Assembly: GCA_963970005.1 (NCBI GenBank)
Contig: CAXAMN010004158.1
Location: 124,001 to 188,000 of the forward strand
From: Durusdinium trenchii
Lineage: Eukaryota; Sar; Dinophyceae; Suessiales; Symbiodiniaceae
Reading direction: 5' to 3'
Length of the DNA stretch: 64,000 nucleotides
Shown here piece after piece: positions 31,991-41,753 of the stretch (positions are counted from its first letter, which is position 1; every line of letters starts with the position of its first letter). Below the pieces are notes generated by a model that had not been told where the DNA came from, made no database searches, and saw only the letters and a list, made by a program, of their open reading frames with translations. Both the position numbers and the translations under genes were made by a program.

Positions 31991-32073
31991 GCAGGCGTTG
32001 CTGGCTTTTGCTCTAGCACCACTTGCAGCTAGCGTTGGTGTGGAAGGTGCAGCGGAGTGTCCCTGCATCTCAG
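31980..32073 (+). CDS. Channel exon 1: signal peptide
   Basis: ATG at 31980 opens MALQQALLAFALAPLAASVG, a typical signal peptide with an Ala-x-Ser-like cleavage region, followed by EGAAECPCIS. A CATCTCAG|GTAGCG donor closes the exon at 32073 (94 nt, phase 1). Confidence 0.6.
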
Positions 32074-35000
32074 GTAGCGGGTGTCTAGGTGGTTGTCTTG
32101 AAACATGTTGTATATTTTTCTTTCTCCATCGACTATATTGACTAATTAAGAGTTGTTCCCCACTTACCAGGTGATTATTTTCGTCAGTTTTAACAAATGT
32201 GCTACTCCTTCCTTCCGCCGTTCCTTCCTTCCTTCCTTCTCCTCTCTTCCTGCCATGTTCTCATGTCACAGCAAGTGCCAGCTCAGTGGCATGCACGGAC
32301 CTGGGCGCCATTGAGAATGCCAGAAGATATGCCTGATAGAAATGCCAGGAGATATATGCCAGTTAGAATGCCAAACATGTGCCGGAAGATATGCTAGATT
32401 GCCGGACAATGTTCCAGTTAAAGAGCCTGATAGGATTGCCGGTTAAAGGGCAGAAGATGTGCCAGAGAGAATGGCAGACGATATGCCGGATGAAATGCTA
32501 GATAGAACAAGATATTGGAAGACATTCTAGTTAGAATGTCAAGGTATGCTTGTCAGAACGCCAGAAGGTCTGCCATGTGGAATGCAAGAGAGAATGTCAG
32601 AAGACATGCCAGGTAAAGTGGCAGAGCGGATACGAGAAGATATGCCAGATAGAACACCAGACAGGATAGCAGACGATATGCCAGATAGAATAGGTGACAG
32701 GATGCCAGAAGAAATGCCAGCTAGAATACCAGAAGATATGCCAGTCACAAGATACGTATGCCAAGTAGAATGCCAGAAGACATGCCAATTTGAGTGCCAG
32801 ATCGGACGTGAGAAGGCATGCCCCCAAGCAGCAAAGTGCTAATTAAACAGCCAGAAGATTTGCAAGAAGGGACGAAGATGCAGCGGTGAGAATGTCAGAA
32901 CATATGCCAGCTTTGCCAGATAGAATGCCGGAAACGACATCAGAGGACATAGAATTGCCATAAAGGATATTGGAACATCTGTTGGGGCAATTTTGGGCAC
33001 AATAAATGCCCACATACATGGCAGAACACATACAAGAACCAAAGTTTGACCATATGTCCCAGCACATATCGGAGCACTCCAAAAATATCCCAGCTCTTTG
33101 TTATACATGATGTGTGAGAGCACATCGCAGACTTGATGCCAGAGCAATTGTCAGAGCATTGCTTCAATGCGCATGTCACGCAGAGTTTGACAGCATAGTC
33201 TGTTAATACATGGCCTACCTTACCTTCTTTCAAACTGCCTGTTGGGGTCGGGGTCACTCGAAGTAAAGTAGCCCTTTTTGCTGCCATTTGAAAGAGCAAC
33301 CAGGTATGGTTTTGGATGCTACGCTCATGACTTCAATGGCAGCTCAGGCTCACCACAATGCGCCGCTGGCAACCCTGCCGACTGGTGCGAGGTTTGTTCG
33401 TCAAGCAACCCTGCCGATTGGTGCGATGACCAGTGGTGCTATGTAGATGAGAAGAACTGCAGTATCACTCATGAGGAAACACAACCTCTTGGCAGATTTT
33501 GGTCCTACACGACATGTGGCTACCGGGACCTGTTCTCCTTGGAGAACATTACCGAGTCGATCCGTGGTAAGACTCTTCGTGTTCTCTACATTTCAAACAC
33601 CGGCGGCTGGAAGGGGAACTATTGCACAGGTGTGAAAGGCCAACCCTGCGTGCCTTGCACCCAAAATATCTGTGGCACTTGTCATCACTCTTTTACAGGC
33701 TGCATGCCTGAAGCCAAGTTCTTTTGATCACAGAATCGGTGAAAAACGTTCAACATACCGATTTTGGGAGCGAGCGTGCGTCAATCTGAAATGTTCATGT
33801 CCTTGTTCTTGTTCTTTAGAGTTGACCTTGTTCGGGGCGTGTAAGCGGTATTACTGTAAATCAAACAACCTCTTAGAGGCTGTCTTAACCGTCCGCGATG
33901 GTATTCGACATGGAATTCAGTCCTGTGGTGGGTGGAAGTGTCCCCACATGTCCCCACTCCCACAGTCACAAACTAACGAACTGAAGCCTCAACGTTTACC
34001 TAGCCCAGCCCCTTCAACTCGTAAAGATTTTCCGATTCCTGTCCCTGCACAGGTCATAACTTTAAAAAACTGACAACATCTGACAACCCAACTTGCCCTT
34101 GCACAGCCCTAACAGTGCCTACAGAATGTTCTTCCCAACTCGATATCCAACATATCATCCTTTCACAGCCCTTTTCCAGTGAGACAACGATCCGCAGACA
34201 GACTGCAGAGCATTTTCCGGGATATCACCAGTGAAAGTTCGCGAGAGATCCGCGGAGATCGTTCCGCAAATGTCCAGCCTCGCTGGCGTCAGGGTTGGGT
34301 TGATTTGTGCTTGACTCAGTTTTCTAAGACTCCTCTATAGGTTTGTTGCACAGGTGTTGCAAATGACCCTAAAGTAGCTGTAGCAACTCTCAACCTTTTG
34401 TGTGTAGGTCATGCTGCAAGATGCCAGCCACTAATTGTTGATACTAGTTGCAACACATGTTAACTAGACATTGGCTTTAGGGCCATGCTTCGCGATGAGG
34501 CCGCAAAAGATATTTTTCCGCCAAGAACGGCAATTCCATTCTATCATGAACATGTAAATGTGGCGCCACATCTACCAGGACCTACTTAGAGACTCCAAAC
34601 AGGTCACTTTGAAGGTCCTGGTATGTAATTACAACACCACAAGAGGAGTCCAGTTCACCTTTGCAGTTCGCCTTGAGTGGATCTCAGGTGGGTGAGCGAG
34701 GGTTTGGCCCCGTGCAACGGCTTTTCCAAGTGACCAGCGCTTCGGCGGGTTTTCACGTGGAGCAAAAGGAGCTGGTTCCTTCAGCGGTCAAAGACCAGTT
34801 GGAACGTGTTCTCCCTGGCGGGGGAACCTTTGACTTGTGCCCGTGGGGTACTGGAATGGGCTACTTCGATGTGTGCATGACCTCTACGGTGATGCTTCCC
34901 CGTCGTGTGGATGCCTCTCATTTCATTGCTTTGTGGGCTGAGCCAACGATTCTTGTGGGGCCTGTGTCAACCAAAGAGCAGGACATGGACTTCGGTGCCA

Positions 35001-37065
35001 TGATTGTGACAGCCTTCAAACCCTTTAGTCTTAGTCTTTGGCTCGTGTTCTTGAGCGTTTCCTTGTGTTTGGCTTGGATCATCTCGATCATTGAGCTTGA
35101 TACTGGGGGTCAGTTTGGCGATTCGGACGAGGATTCGGACCCAGGTTGTTTGGGGTTTCTTGGTGATTGTCTCTACTATTCCTTCCTCGGCACAGTGCAG
35201 TTCAGCACAGTCTTAGAGCCAAAGACCCTCGGGGGGCGCATTCTGTCCCTGGGTCTGGCGTTTTGGCTCCTCCTTGCAGTTTGTGGCTACACAGCCTCCT
35301 TGGCTTCTTTCTTCGTGGTGTCACAACGTTTGCATTCTCCCATCGACGACCTCTCGGATGCGATCCGACTCAATTACAAGATTTGTGTGCATCGGACGGA
35401 GACCTGGCTGATGTCATGGTCTTGCTGGAATCGAATCCCTTTACAAGTGTTGTTTTAAAGAGTTTCTCACCTTCTTCAAAGTCAACCAGTGACCTTGTTC
35501 CCTGAGCAACCAGTGGTTTTTTTCAGGCCCGTGTGATCGTTGTCAAATGGTCGTAATGAAGAACCACAGGTGTTATTAACGGCACTTGGGTATTTGTTCA
35601 TCAATAGATCTTCATTATTGCACATCGTTTGAAGACATTTTGTTCGTTGAGCACAACACAGTAGTTGACGTGAGCAACAAGATACCAAACTTACGCATCT
35701 GGCGTGCCACAATCTTGTTGTGAAAGAACATTTTACTCATCCAATTCCCAATCTCACAGATCACCTGGTGTACTTTGCCTTGCGTGTTTGACGCATGCAC
35801 GCTGTTCAATTCTCCCACCCTTTCAGCAAAGAAAAGACTGGCCCGCTCTTCTTGAGACTTGCCTGTGTGCAGGTTGATTTGACAACGGCATAAACCTAGC
35901 AAGCACGACGCAACTAGACCAGTTCACATGAGCAAAACAGCAAAGTAAAGGAGCATCTGAGCAACTCAACTGCGTATCACTATGGTTTTGCTTACAGTTG
36001 CCGGACACCATCTTAGTTCAGTTGTTTTGCATCTTGCACGTTGTTCAGTTTTTGTTTGTTGACTGACAAAGCCACCCTGTGATGAGCCTACCTGGGCCTA
36101 CCTGTTGAAAGAAGGTCGGGTAGTTTGCGTTTTCTGGATTATTTGTCAACGATTCAGGAGAGAACTTTAGCCTTGGACACGGGCGTGCTGGAGTCCAACC
36201 TAGTGATTCTAAGCCAACGCTCTGATGTCCTCACTGGTGTGGGCAGTTCCTGCCAAGCAGCTGTGCTTCGCCAGGAGGACTTTGAAGCGGCGCAAGCGGC
36301 CAATGGAGGGAGTTTTTGCCACCTCGGACGGATCGGCGATCCGGTACACTCTGCCATGATAGGCATTCCAGTGTCAAAGCAATGGGTGTGGCCGCTGCGC
36401 CATGCCATCATGACCAGCATTCAAGCAGGAGAATGGCAGAAGGCCCTCGACAACTACAGGCCCAAAGATTATTGCACTGCTTTGCAGGTGCGAACGTCAG
36501 GGGAGATGCAAACAGCACCATCCTGAAAGCTTGATTGTTTTGTCATCAATGTGAAAGCATCCTTTAAACACACAAGTGCCCATGCTGATTGATACTGACC
36601 TGCCGCGACTGCCCTAAAAAGAAGTAATTATCACTGCACCAAGCAGCAAACAAGGTTCCTGAGGAAACGCCTTAGTCCTCACGCGTGAGTTCCGAGGCCG
36701 AGGCTGAGGCCAAGGCAGAGCCAGCAGCTTTGGAGGTTGCGGGCATGAGTGGACCTTTGATGATTACGTTGGCCATTACAGTTCTGGGCTGCGCGCTGCA
36801 AGGGCTGTATTGGTGTTACCGGGAGGACCCACCATGTTGGCGGCCCCGACGGCGGGGGGAGGAGCAACCCAAGGCTGGAAGTTGGTGCGCGCGTCTTTGT
36901 GTATACTCCAAAAAAAACTCCAGGATATACAGTTGTATGCCTTGTATAGTCCGTTGTTCGTTCATTCACATGTCATCCTACTGCGAATCACACTCTGTAG
37001 AATCGAGTACCTTGTGCTCCAAAAACCGTTTATTGATAAAAGCACGGCTAGACCTAAAGAAGTAG
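31980..37065 (+). CDS. Ionotropic glutamate receptor-like channel (multi-exon)
   Basis: Five exons in order give a ligand-gated-channel layout: signal peptide, Cys/Trp-rich ectodomain, S1 lobe, M1, re-entrant pore, M3 with the iGluR signature, S2 lobe, last membrane helix and a basic tail. The glutamate-receptor ligand-binding fold with an inverted K-channel-like pore forms cation channels in the plasma membrane, gated by amino acids or related ligands. Decisive matches are GYTASLASFF (for SYTANLAAF), HSPIDDLSD after M3, and GIPVSKQWVWPLRHAI with SIQAGEWQKALDNY in S2. At least one exon is missing between exons 1 and 2, since the phases disagree. The frame after M3 breaks at about 35395. Either a one-base error, a small intron or early pseudogenisation is possible. 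Confidence 0.8.
32296..32960. repeat. Degenerate GCCAGA(A/T)(G)ATATGCC short tandem repeats in the intron
   Basis: Words such as AGAATGCCAGAAGATATGCC and GATATGCCAGATAGAA recur about 25 times with a period near 15-24 bp. The + frame at 32546-32842 reads MPEDMPDRTPDR-like and the - frame reads SGISSGILSGI-like, both because the period is a multiple of three in places. It lies in the intron between channel exons 1 and 2 and is probably non-coding slippage sequence. Confidence 0.75.
33304..33629 (+). CDS. Channel exon 2: Cys/Trp-rich ectodomain and start of S1
   Basis: After GCAACCAG the frame reads YGFGCYAHDFNG and two NPADWC units, then DDQWCYVDEKNC, a repeated WC module. GRFWSYTTCGYRDLFSL follows, then GKTLRVLYISNTGGWKGNYC, the first S1 strand and loop. 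A GCACAG|GTGTGA donor fits 33629. About ten Cys suggest a disulphide-bonded extracellular module. Confidence 0.75.
34573..34623. repeat. Short hairpin in channel intron
   Basis: TACCAGGACCT and AGGTCCTGGTA are perfect 11-bp inverted ends around a 29-bp loop that includes CAGGTCACTTTGA, a word also found in family A elements. It lies about 50 bp before channel exon 3. Confidence 0.6.
34671..35455 (+). CDS. Channel exon 3: S1, M1, pore, M3
   Basis: A TTTGCAG or ATCTCAG acceptor starts the exon at 34667 or 34691. S1 continues to FGAMIVTAFKPFS. M1 is LSLWLVFLSVSLCLAWIISI. An acidic loop (GDSDEDSDPG) precedes YYSFLGTVQFSTVLEPKT in the pore. M3 is RILSLGLAFWLLLAVCGYTA then SLASFFVV. After KICVH the continuing frame turns unconvincing, while the next frame reads DGDLADVMVLLESNPFTSVV, so a one-base shift near 35395 is likely. 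The usual pore Q/R/N-site residue cannot be assigned safely. Confidence 0.85.
35468..35575. repeat. Diverged family A-like TIR sequence
   Basis: CACCTTCTTCAAAGTCAACC on the left and AATGAAGAACCACAGGTG on the right resemble family A termini. It begins about ten bases after the end of channel exon 3 coding similarity, again at an exon edge. Confidence 0.45.
36158..36487 (+). CDS. Channel exon 4: S2 lobe
   Basis: After CGATTCAG the frame reads ERTLALDTGVLESNLVILSQ, then SDVLTGVGSSCQAAVLRQED and GGSFCHLGRIGDPVHSAMIG, IPVSKQWVWPLRHAIMTSIQ, AGEWQKALDNYRPKDYC. The G(I/L)P..K.WxxPL..AI..S...GEW pattern is the C-terminal S2 segment of iGluRs and bacterial amino-acid-binding proteins. A TTTGCAG|GTGCGA donor closes it. 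Confidence 0.75.
36690..37065 (+). CDS. Channel exon 5: last membrane helix and tail
   Basis: Ala/Glu-rich residues lead to GPLMITLAITVLGCALQGLY, a single membrane helix (M4), then the basic cytoplasmic tail CYREDPPCWRPRRRGEEQPK. The frame ends at 37063-37065, though the tail beyond about 36900 may be intron or UTR. Order and orientation match an iGluR C-terminus. Confidence 0.6.
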
Positions 37066-38338
37066 CCTACGCTGCAAGTTGGGCCACCTGTTTTTTTTGT
37101 AGTGATAAATATCTGAACAATACGTATATTATTGTCAGTGTTCGTTTAAAAAAGGCTCAGTTCCTGTGATTCTATAGAAATGTTTGGGTTGAAAAGGAAA
37201 TGCACTTCAGTCTAGAAAGAGTTTATGCTGTTTTTACAGTTCTTCGCTCTGCATCTGGTTTGCAAATCCATTCCAATTCTTGGCTCTGCATATGCTTGGC
37301 AAATTCATTCCAATCCCACAACCAGAAAAGTTTATCATACATGTGTAGGCATTTGTCCTCTTATCCATTTGTGAAGCACTAACACACCAGTTTCAATCCC
37401 GCCACCAATCCCAGTGTTTTCTTGTTGTTCGCTTTTACCCCCTCACCCTTACCGGCCCACCAGTGGCCAAACCCTAAACCCAAAACCTAGAGAAAGGCCT
37501 ACATGTTCTCCAAGTGTTATCGTTTGATCTTGTGACGTCGGTCCTATACTACCGTATTTGTTGTTGTTTTTTTCTGTGTAGGCTCATGTACTCAATAAAA
37601 AAAAGCTTCACCCAAGTGGTTTGTGCTTCCTATCTGATTTAGCTAGGGGGATAACATGTTTTCATGTTCTCCCATCTTCTTCCCAAAGCTCAGCTCCACG
37701 CTGTGCACGCTCTAGCACTGACCAGGTGCAGCTCAGCAACGAGGCGCTTCGGCAAGTTCAGGAGCGCCGTTGCCAGAAGGGGGTGCCGAAAAGGCCCTGT
37801 TGGCACCTGCGACAGTAGATGGCAGTAACAGAGGGACATACATGACCATACCGTGAGAAGAATGTGTGCTTCCTTTTGGAGTTTCGTCCATCCCAAAACC
37901 TTTGCCAAGCCTTAAGTCTGACCAGTATCCCTCCTAAAACAAAGGAACAGCATGGAAAAGCTCTACTCGTAGCTGGGAGGAGATGCACAAGGGCCTCAAG
38001 AAGGACCTCCAGAGCGATCTCACTGAAGCCTTGCGCAAATTTTGCCACGCCATCGCCGCCAAGGCCACCGGGCGGAAACGATGAGCCGACCTCTTTGTTT
38101 GTTGTAAAAACGCATGACCAAATGGCGTGTGACCTTCGCTGACGAAGGTGTGATACTGGGCTGGGGTGGGAGGAGCGCAAGTCACAAGTCATTCGACAAG
38201 AAATGCAAAGTTTGTGTTCCATTTGCGTACGTATAGTGCTTGGCGGCCCAATGTTCATGTTATACGCGGACGTGTCATTCATTGCACGTAAGCTCGCAGG
38301 AACTGATTCAATGCATCTTCAACGCGTGTTGATCAAGA
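37066..38338. other. No recognisable gene; flank of the retroelement
   Basis: An AT-rich stretch with a CCCTAAACCC telomere-like trace at about 37467-37487. Antisense frames at 37758-38282 have no domain. The insertion site of the LTR element is at 38339-38343. Confidence 0.5.
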
Positions 38339-38343
38339 CCAGT
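38339..38343 (+). repeat. Target site duplication, left (CCAGT)
   Basis: CCAGT immediately before the 5' LTR, identical to the five bases after the 3' LTR. Confidence 0.95.
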
Positions 38344-38566
38344 TGTGAATTACACGCTGTGTAACATGCGGTTGAGATGAACCATGCACCATCCGGAGAG
38401 GGTGGGCTCAATGAGCTTAAAAGGGCGCCCCGGCCGCGGTGACTCCGGTCACCATCCAATTCGTTCGTGTGCCGTTCGAACCTTGGCTTTTGCTTTGTTC
38501 ACGCTTTGCAGCACCTTGGTTTGGCACCCCTGTCAGCGGACTTCGTTTGCCACTGGCATTTCTATA
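38344..38566 (+). repeat. 5' LTR (223 bp)
   Basis: It contains GC-rich GGGCGCCCCGGCCGCGG near its middle and an ATG at 38384 that opens a frame running through the LTR into gag. It should carry the element's promoter. It differs from the 3' LTR at one C/T in GCCA(C/T)TGG and one in the last three bases. Confidence 0.97.
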
Positions 38567-38567
38567 T

Positions 38568-38587
38568 TGGTAGCGGAGCCCGAACCC
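38568..38587 (+). promoter_or_regulatory. Primer-binding site, initiator-Met-tRNA-like
   Basis: TGGTAGCGGAGCCCGAACCC starts one base after the LTR. TGGTAGCRGAG is complementary to the 3' end of eukaryotic initiator methionine tRNA, the usual Copia primer. The fit beyond the first 11-12 bases is uncertain. Confidence 0.8.
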
Positions 38588-38752
38588 GGTCTGGGTGAGG
38601 GCTCCCGCGCACTCTGCTACGACCCCCTCGAGCTGATCGCTGGGACCAAGGTCTTCGTCACCTTCCCTTTGAGGGTTCCTTCCCGATCCTGTTTGCTGAG
38701 TTCTTTGTGGAACACCCTACGGGGAGGATCGTGGCATTCGCCACATCGGCGC

Positions 38753-40963
38753 ATGTCACAAAAGAAGGGCCAACAACGTGGAAGAGGACAAGCCACTCAA
38801 CCCGGCTCCAGTTCGATGACATCCAAAGAGGAGAACAGCTATGCCGACTTACGGGACTCCTTCGTTCCACTGTTCTCGGGACAACCAGCTGACTACAAAG
38901 AATGGCGACAGCGCATCCAGCTCGACCACCGGAAGATGAGCATTTCCAAAAGAGCTCAAGAGAGCGTGCTGAATGTCGTCGGCAGCTTTCGCGGTGCTGT
39001 CTGGCGCCTCTTTGAGGATTGGAGTTTGGAGCAACTCGAGAAGGACGACGCCTTTGAGAAGATGCTGGCGATCCTCGATGGCAACTATGCCTACGATCAG
39101 CGTGTACAGCTGCCAACGGACTTTGAAGGCTACTTCAATTTGTTGCAGCGCCAACCTGGACAAACCCTGCTGATGTATGTGGGCGACTATGAGGAGTCCT
39201 ACCGCAAGCTCCTACAGCACAAGATCTCTCTTCCTGATCCTGTTCAAGGATGGCACTTGCTTCGCCGTGCATCGCTCACCAAGGAGCAAAGACAACTCGT
39301 CATGCTGAAGGCTCCCTCCTTAGAGAAGCAGGCCGTCATCGAAGCGCTCTATCTGATCCTCGGTCAAGACTATAAGTCTGGTGGTTGGAACCATGACAGA
39401 AACAAGCGTTTCGGCAAATGGTCTGGTCGAGCCTATGCTGCACATGATGAGTGGGATTGGGAGGAGGAACCATGGCCAGAAGACACCGGCTACTATGAAG
39501 ATGATTGGCCAGTTGAAGAGTATGAAGAAGAGCCAGCCTTCGATGATGATGCTGGCTACTACGGTGATGATCCCTGGATGGCTGAAGACTCCAACGAAAC
39601 AAGCCCTGAGCACCTGGCTGAAGAGTTTGACACAGCCGATGCTCGTAAGCGGTTCAACGACCTCAAAATGTCCAGAGGATTCCTCCCGGTGGTGGCCTTG
39701 GCCGATCAACAACAACCGATGACAGTTGCACCTGCCTCATCATCCTCGAGCTCAACTACCTGGCGAAAAGGAAAAGGAAAAGGGGGCAAGAACAAAGGCA
39801 AGGGGAGCAACACCATCCGGTATCCTCCTCAGGGTGCTGGAAAGTCAGATCCCAAGGGACGTGCCAAAGCAGCGATGACGTGCCTACGCTGCGGTCAACA
39901 GGGTCACTGGGCTGCAAACTGTCCTCAATCGGCCTCACCAAAGTCAAGTGGTCAAAAGCGACCAGCTCCAACTGAAAGCATGGCCCAGGCCCGTGATGAT
40001 GAAGCCTCCGAGATCACGATGTTGACCTTCCAAGACAGTTCCGGCAATGAGCGACCGGACTGCGTCATGTTGGACCCAGGCGCTAGCGCCTTTCTCTCGG
40101 GGTACCAGCCCTTTCGTCGATATCTTCAACACCTACAAGAGTGTGGCTTCCCCGTGGAGAAGATCTGCATGACTCAAGGTCGACGCCGGTTCCAATTTGG
40201 CGGCGATGCTGCATCGTGGTCCAACTGGTCGGCACAGTTACGTGTGTTTGTGGATGGGCGCTATGGAACCATTCAGCTTTTCCTGTTGCCCGGCAATACT
40301 CCCATGCTTTGTGGCAGACCAATCATTGAGTCGCTCGGCGTGACGGACTTCGCCATGAAGCGCATTCGCATCGGAAGCTCTGGCTGGACTGAAGCCACTA
40401 TTGGCCGACAAGGAGAATATCTGTTGTCTCTCACCTCCGACCATGACTTCATCCACTATGACCCGGAGAGACCAGAGTTCACCTTGAGGACAGCTGAACC
40501 TGATATGGATCAGACTGACGGCTTCCTCCTTGCCGACTTTGAGCACTCCGAGCACGGCTTCGTGAGCCTTGACCAGGTCAATGACGAGCCCAACGAAGGC
40601 ATGCGACAGCTCAAACGTCACGAACTCAAGACCATGGACGTGCAGCTGACCACCCATCTTCAAGAGATGTCTGCCTACGTGACCAGTCAGCTTCATCAAC
40701 CAGAACAAGCAAAACAGCGAGTCCTATGGGAAGTGTACTGTGGGGCGGCTCGCACTGCTGAAGTGGCCGAAGCACTGGGCATGACTGTTCGTAAGTTTGG
40801 TCCGGAGACAGGCTGGAACTTCGAACTCCTTCACCATCAACAAGCCTTCCTTGACCTTCAGGACCAGGAAATGCCCGATGAAGTGCTCCTGGCACCTGAA
40901 TGCAAGCTCTGGAGCCGCATGCAGACTTTAGCAAGACGCACCCCAGGAGGAATCGGATCATGA
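38753..40963 (+). CDS. Retroelement ORF1: gag, protease, methyltransferase-like segment
   Basis: The first ATG past the LTR in this frame is at 38753 (736 residues); the frame is open from the LTR ATG at 38384. Gag proper spans about 38860-39370 (capsid-like helices, DYKEWRQRI, LMYVGDYEESYRKLL). An acidic Asp/Glu/Tyr/Trp-rich linker follows, then a basic GKGKGGKNKGKG stretch and a CCHC knuckle CLRCGQQGHWAANC at 39881-39922. The protease has LDPGAS at 40070-40087, with Pro where the family has Ser or Thr after the catalytic Asp. From 40721 comes LWEVYCGAARTAEVAEALG, then PDEVLLAPECKLWSRMQ at about 40876-40926. It ends LARRTPGGIGS at the stop, just where a longer domain and the integrase would be expected. 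Confidence 0.85.
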   Translation: MSQKKGQQRGRGQATQPGSSSMTSKEENSYADLRDSFVPLFSGQPADYKEWRQRIQLDHRKMSISKRAQESVLNVVGSFRGAVWRLFEDWSLEQLEKDDAFEKMLAILDGNYAYDQRVQLPTDFEGYFNLLQRQPGQTLLMYVGDYEESYRKLLQHKISLPDPVQGWHLLRRASLTKEQRQLVMLKAPSLEKQAVIEALYLILGQDYKSGGWNHDRNKRFGKWSGRAYAAHDEWDWEEEPWPEDTGYYEDDWPVEEYEEEPAFDDDAGYYGDDPWMAEDSNETSPEHLAEEFDTADARKRFNDLKMSRGFLPVVALADQQQPMTVAPASSSSSSTTWRKGKGKGGKNKGKGSNTIRYPPQGAGKSDPKGRAKAAMTCLRCGQQGHWAANCPQSASPKSSGQKRPAPTESMAQARDDEASEITMLTFQDSSGNERPDCVMLDPGASAFLSGYQPFRRYLQHLQECGFPVEKICMTQGRRRFQFGGDAASWSNWSAQLRVFVDGRYGTIQLFLLPGNTPMLCGRPIIESLGVTDFAMKRIRIGSSGWTEATIGRQGEYLLSLTSDHDFIHYDPERPEFTLRTAEPDMDQTDGFLLADFEHSEHGFVSLDQVNDEPNEGMRQLKRHELKTMDVQLTTHLQEMSAYVTSQLHQPEQAKQRVLWEVYCGAARTAEVAEALGMTVRKFGPETGWNFELLHHQQAFLDLQDQEMPDEVLLAPECKLWSRMQTLARRTPGGIGS
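40721..40951 (+). CDS. DNA-methyltransferase-like segment within ORF1 (truncated)
   Basis: WEVYCGAARTAEVAEALGM resembles the SAM-binding motif I of cytosine-C5 methyltransferases (DLFCGxGG....xxxG). LLAPECKLWS sits where motif IV has GGPPCQxxS, with PEC for PPC. The spacing between motifs is about 45 residues. Cytosine methyltransferases captured by LTR elements have been reported in dinoflagellates, which supports the reading. The similarity is short, and it could be an unrelated Copia domain peculiar to dinoflagellates. Downstream methyltransferase motifs are absent, cut off by the internal deletion. Confidence 0.45.
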
Positions 40964-40964
40964 G

Positions 40965-41753
40965 ATGTCTCCACCTCGACGGCGACCACGGTTGATGGTT
41001 CACGAGCCTCCTCAGAGTGAACCTGCTATCACTCCACCAAATGCCTCAGCTCCAGGAGCACCAGAAGCATCATCGGCGGTGGCACCTATGGACGATGAGT
41101 ACACACCAACATCACCGGCAGCCTCACAAACAGAGGCAGCAGCGGAACCGGCAGCTGCAGACACGGCAGCGGCAGGAACAGAACCACACGCAACAGCAGA
41201 TACAAACGATTTGCCACGAGTGCCAAGTGAACTCCTTTCCATCTCTGAACCTAGTGAGGAGCCACCAGCAGCACAATCCACACCGCACTCCACTGTGGCA
41301 CCTATGTCAACAACGAATGCTGAGCGGGCTCAACCACCGACGTTGGACCCTCACACAGCCTCGCTCTATGAGCCGATCGATGCCGAGACTTTCCAACAAC
41401 GACGACTACGCTTCAACCGTCAAGAGACGATGAGCTTTGCACCACTTCGACCCCGTCACTCGGCAGAAACTGCACCATATGATCCGGCTCGACGACCTGT
41501 GAGCTCAGCAGATGACACCTTTGAAGGACAAGCATTCTACTTGGACGACCTCGACACGAAGGTCTTGCCTGTCGGCTGGCACATGGACGAGCACGGCTAC
41601 CTCCAGCTCACTGACCGGAACTCCGACTACTGCAGATCAAAGCCGGCTGTCTCATTCGACACCATTGTGTGCCACGACGAGGTCGCCTCCATATTGAACA
41701 TCTTCCAAAAGATTGCCCAGTTGACACTGCAAGGCTTGATCGGATTCGGGTGA
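40965..41753 (+). CDS. Retroelement linker ORF (between deleted integrase and RT)
   Basis: The ATG at 40965 overlaps the ORF1 stop region in another frame. The first 150 residues are Ala/Pro/Thr/Glu/Ser rich and lack structure, like the hinge between Copia integrase and RT. The C-terminal part (DTFEGQAFYLDDLDTKVLPV onward) looks folded. Meaningful sequence leaves this frame at about 41710-41730 and continues in the RT frame. No HHCC zinc finger or DDE triad is present. Confidence 0.7.
   Translation: MSPPRRRPRLMVHEPPQSEPAITPPNASAPGAPEASSAVAPMDDEYTPTSPAASQTEAAAEPAAADTAAAGTEPHATADTNDLPRVPSELLSISEPSEEPPAAQSTPHSTVAPMSTTNAERAQPPTLDPHTASLYEPIDAETFQQRRLRFNRQETMSFAPLRPRHSAETAPYDPARRPVSSADDTFEGQAFYLDDLDTKVLPVGWHMDEHGYLQLTDRNSDYCRSKPAVSFDTIVCHDEVASILNIFQKIAQLTLQGLIGFG

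Noticed and set aside
32539-32748. Antisense SGISSGIL repeat frame resembling a beta-helix or ice-binding repeat
   Set aside because: The repeat sits in a + strand intron, has variable unit length with frame breaks at both ends, and no signal peptide. Slippage DNA explains it.
36417-36470. PPR-like reading SIQAGEWQKALDNY
   Set aside because: The context upstream (GIPVSKQWVWPLRHAI) and position after the channel pore exon fit the S2 lobe of an iGluR far better than a PPR.
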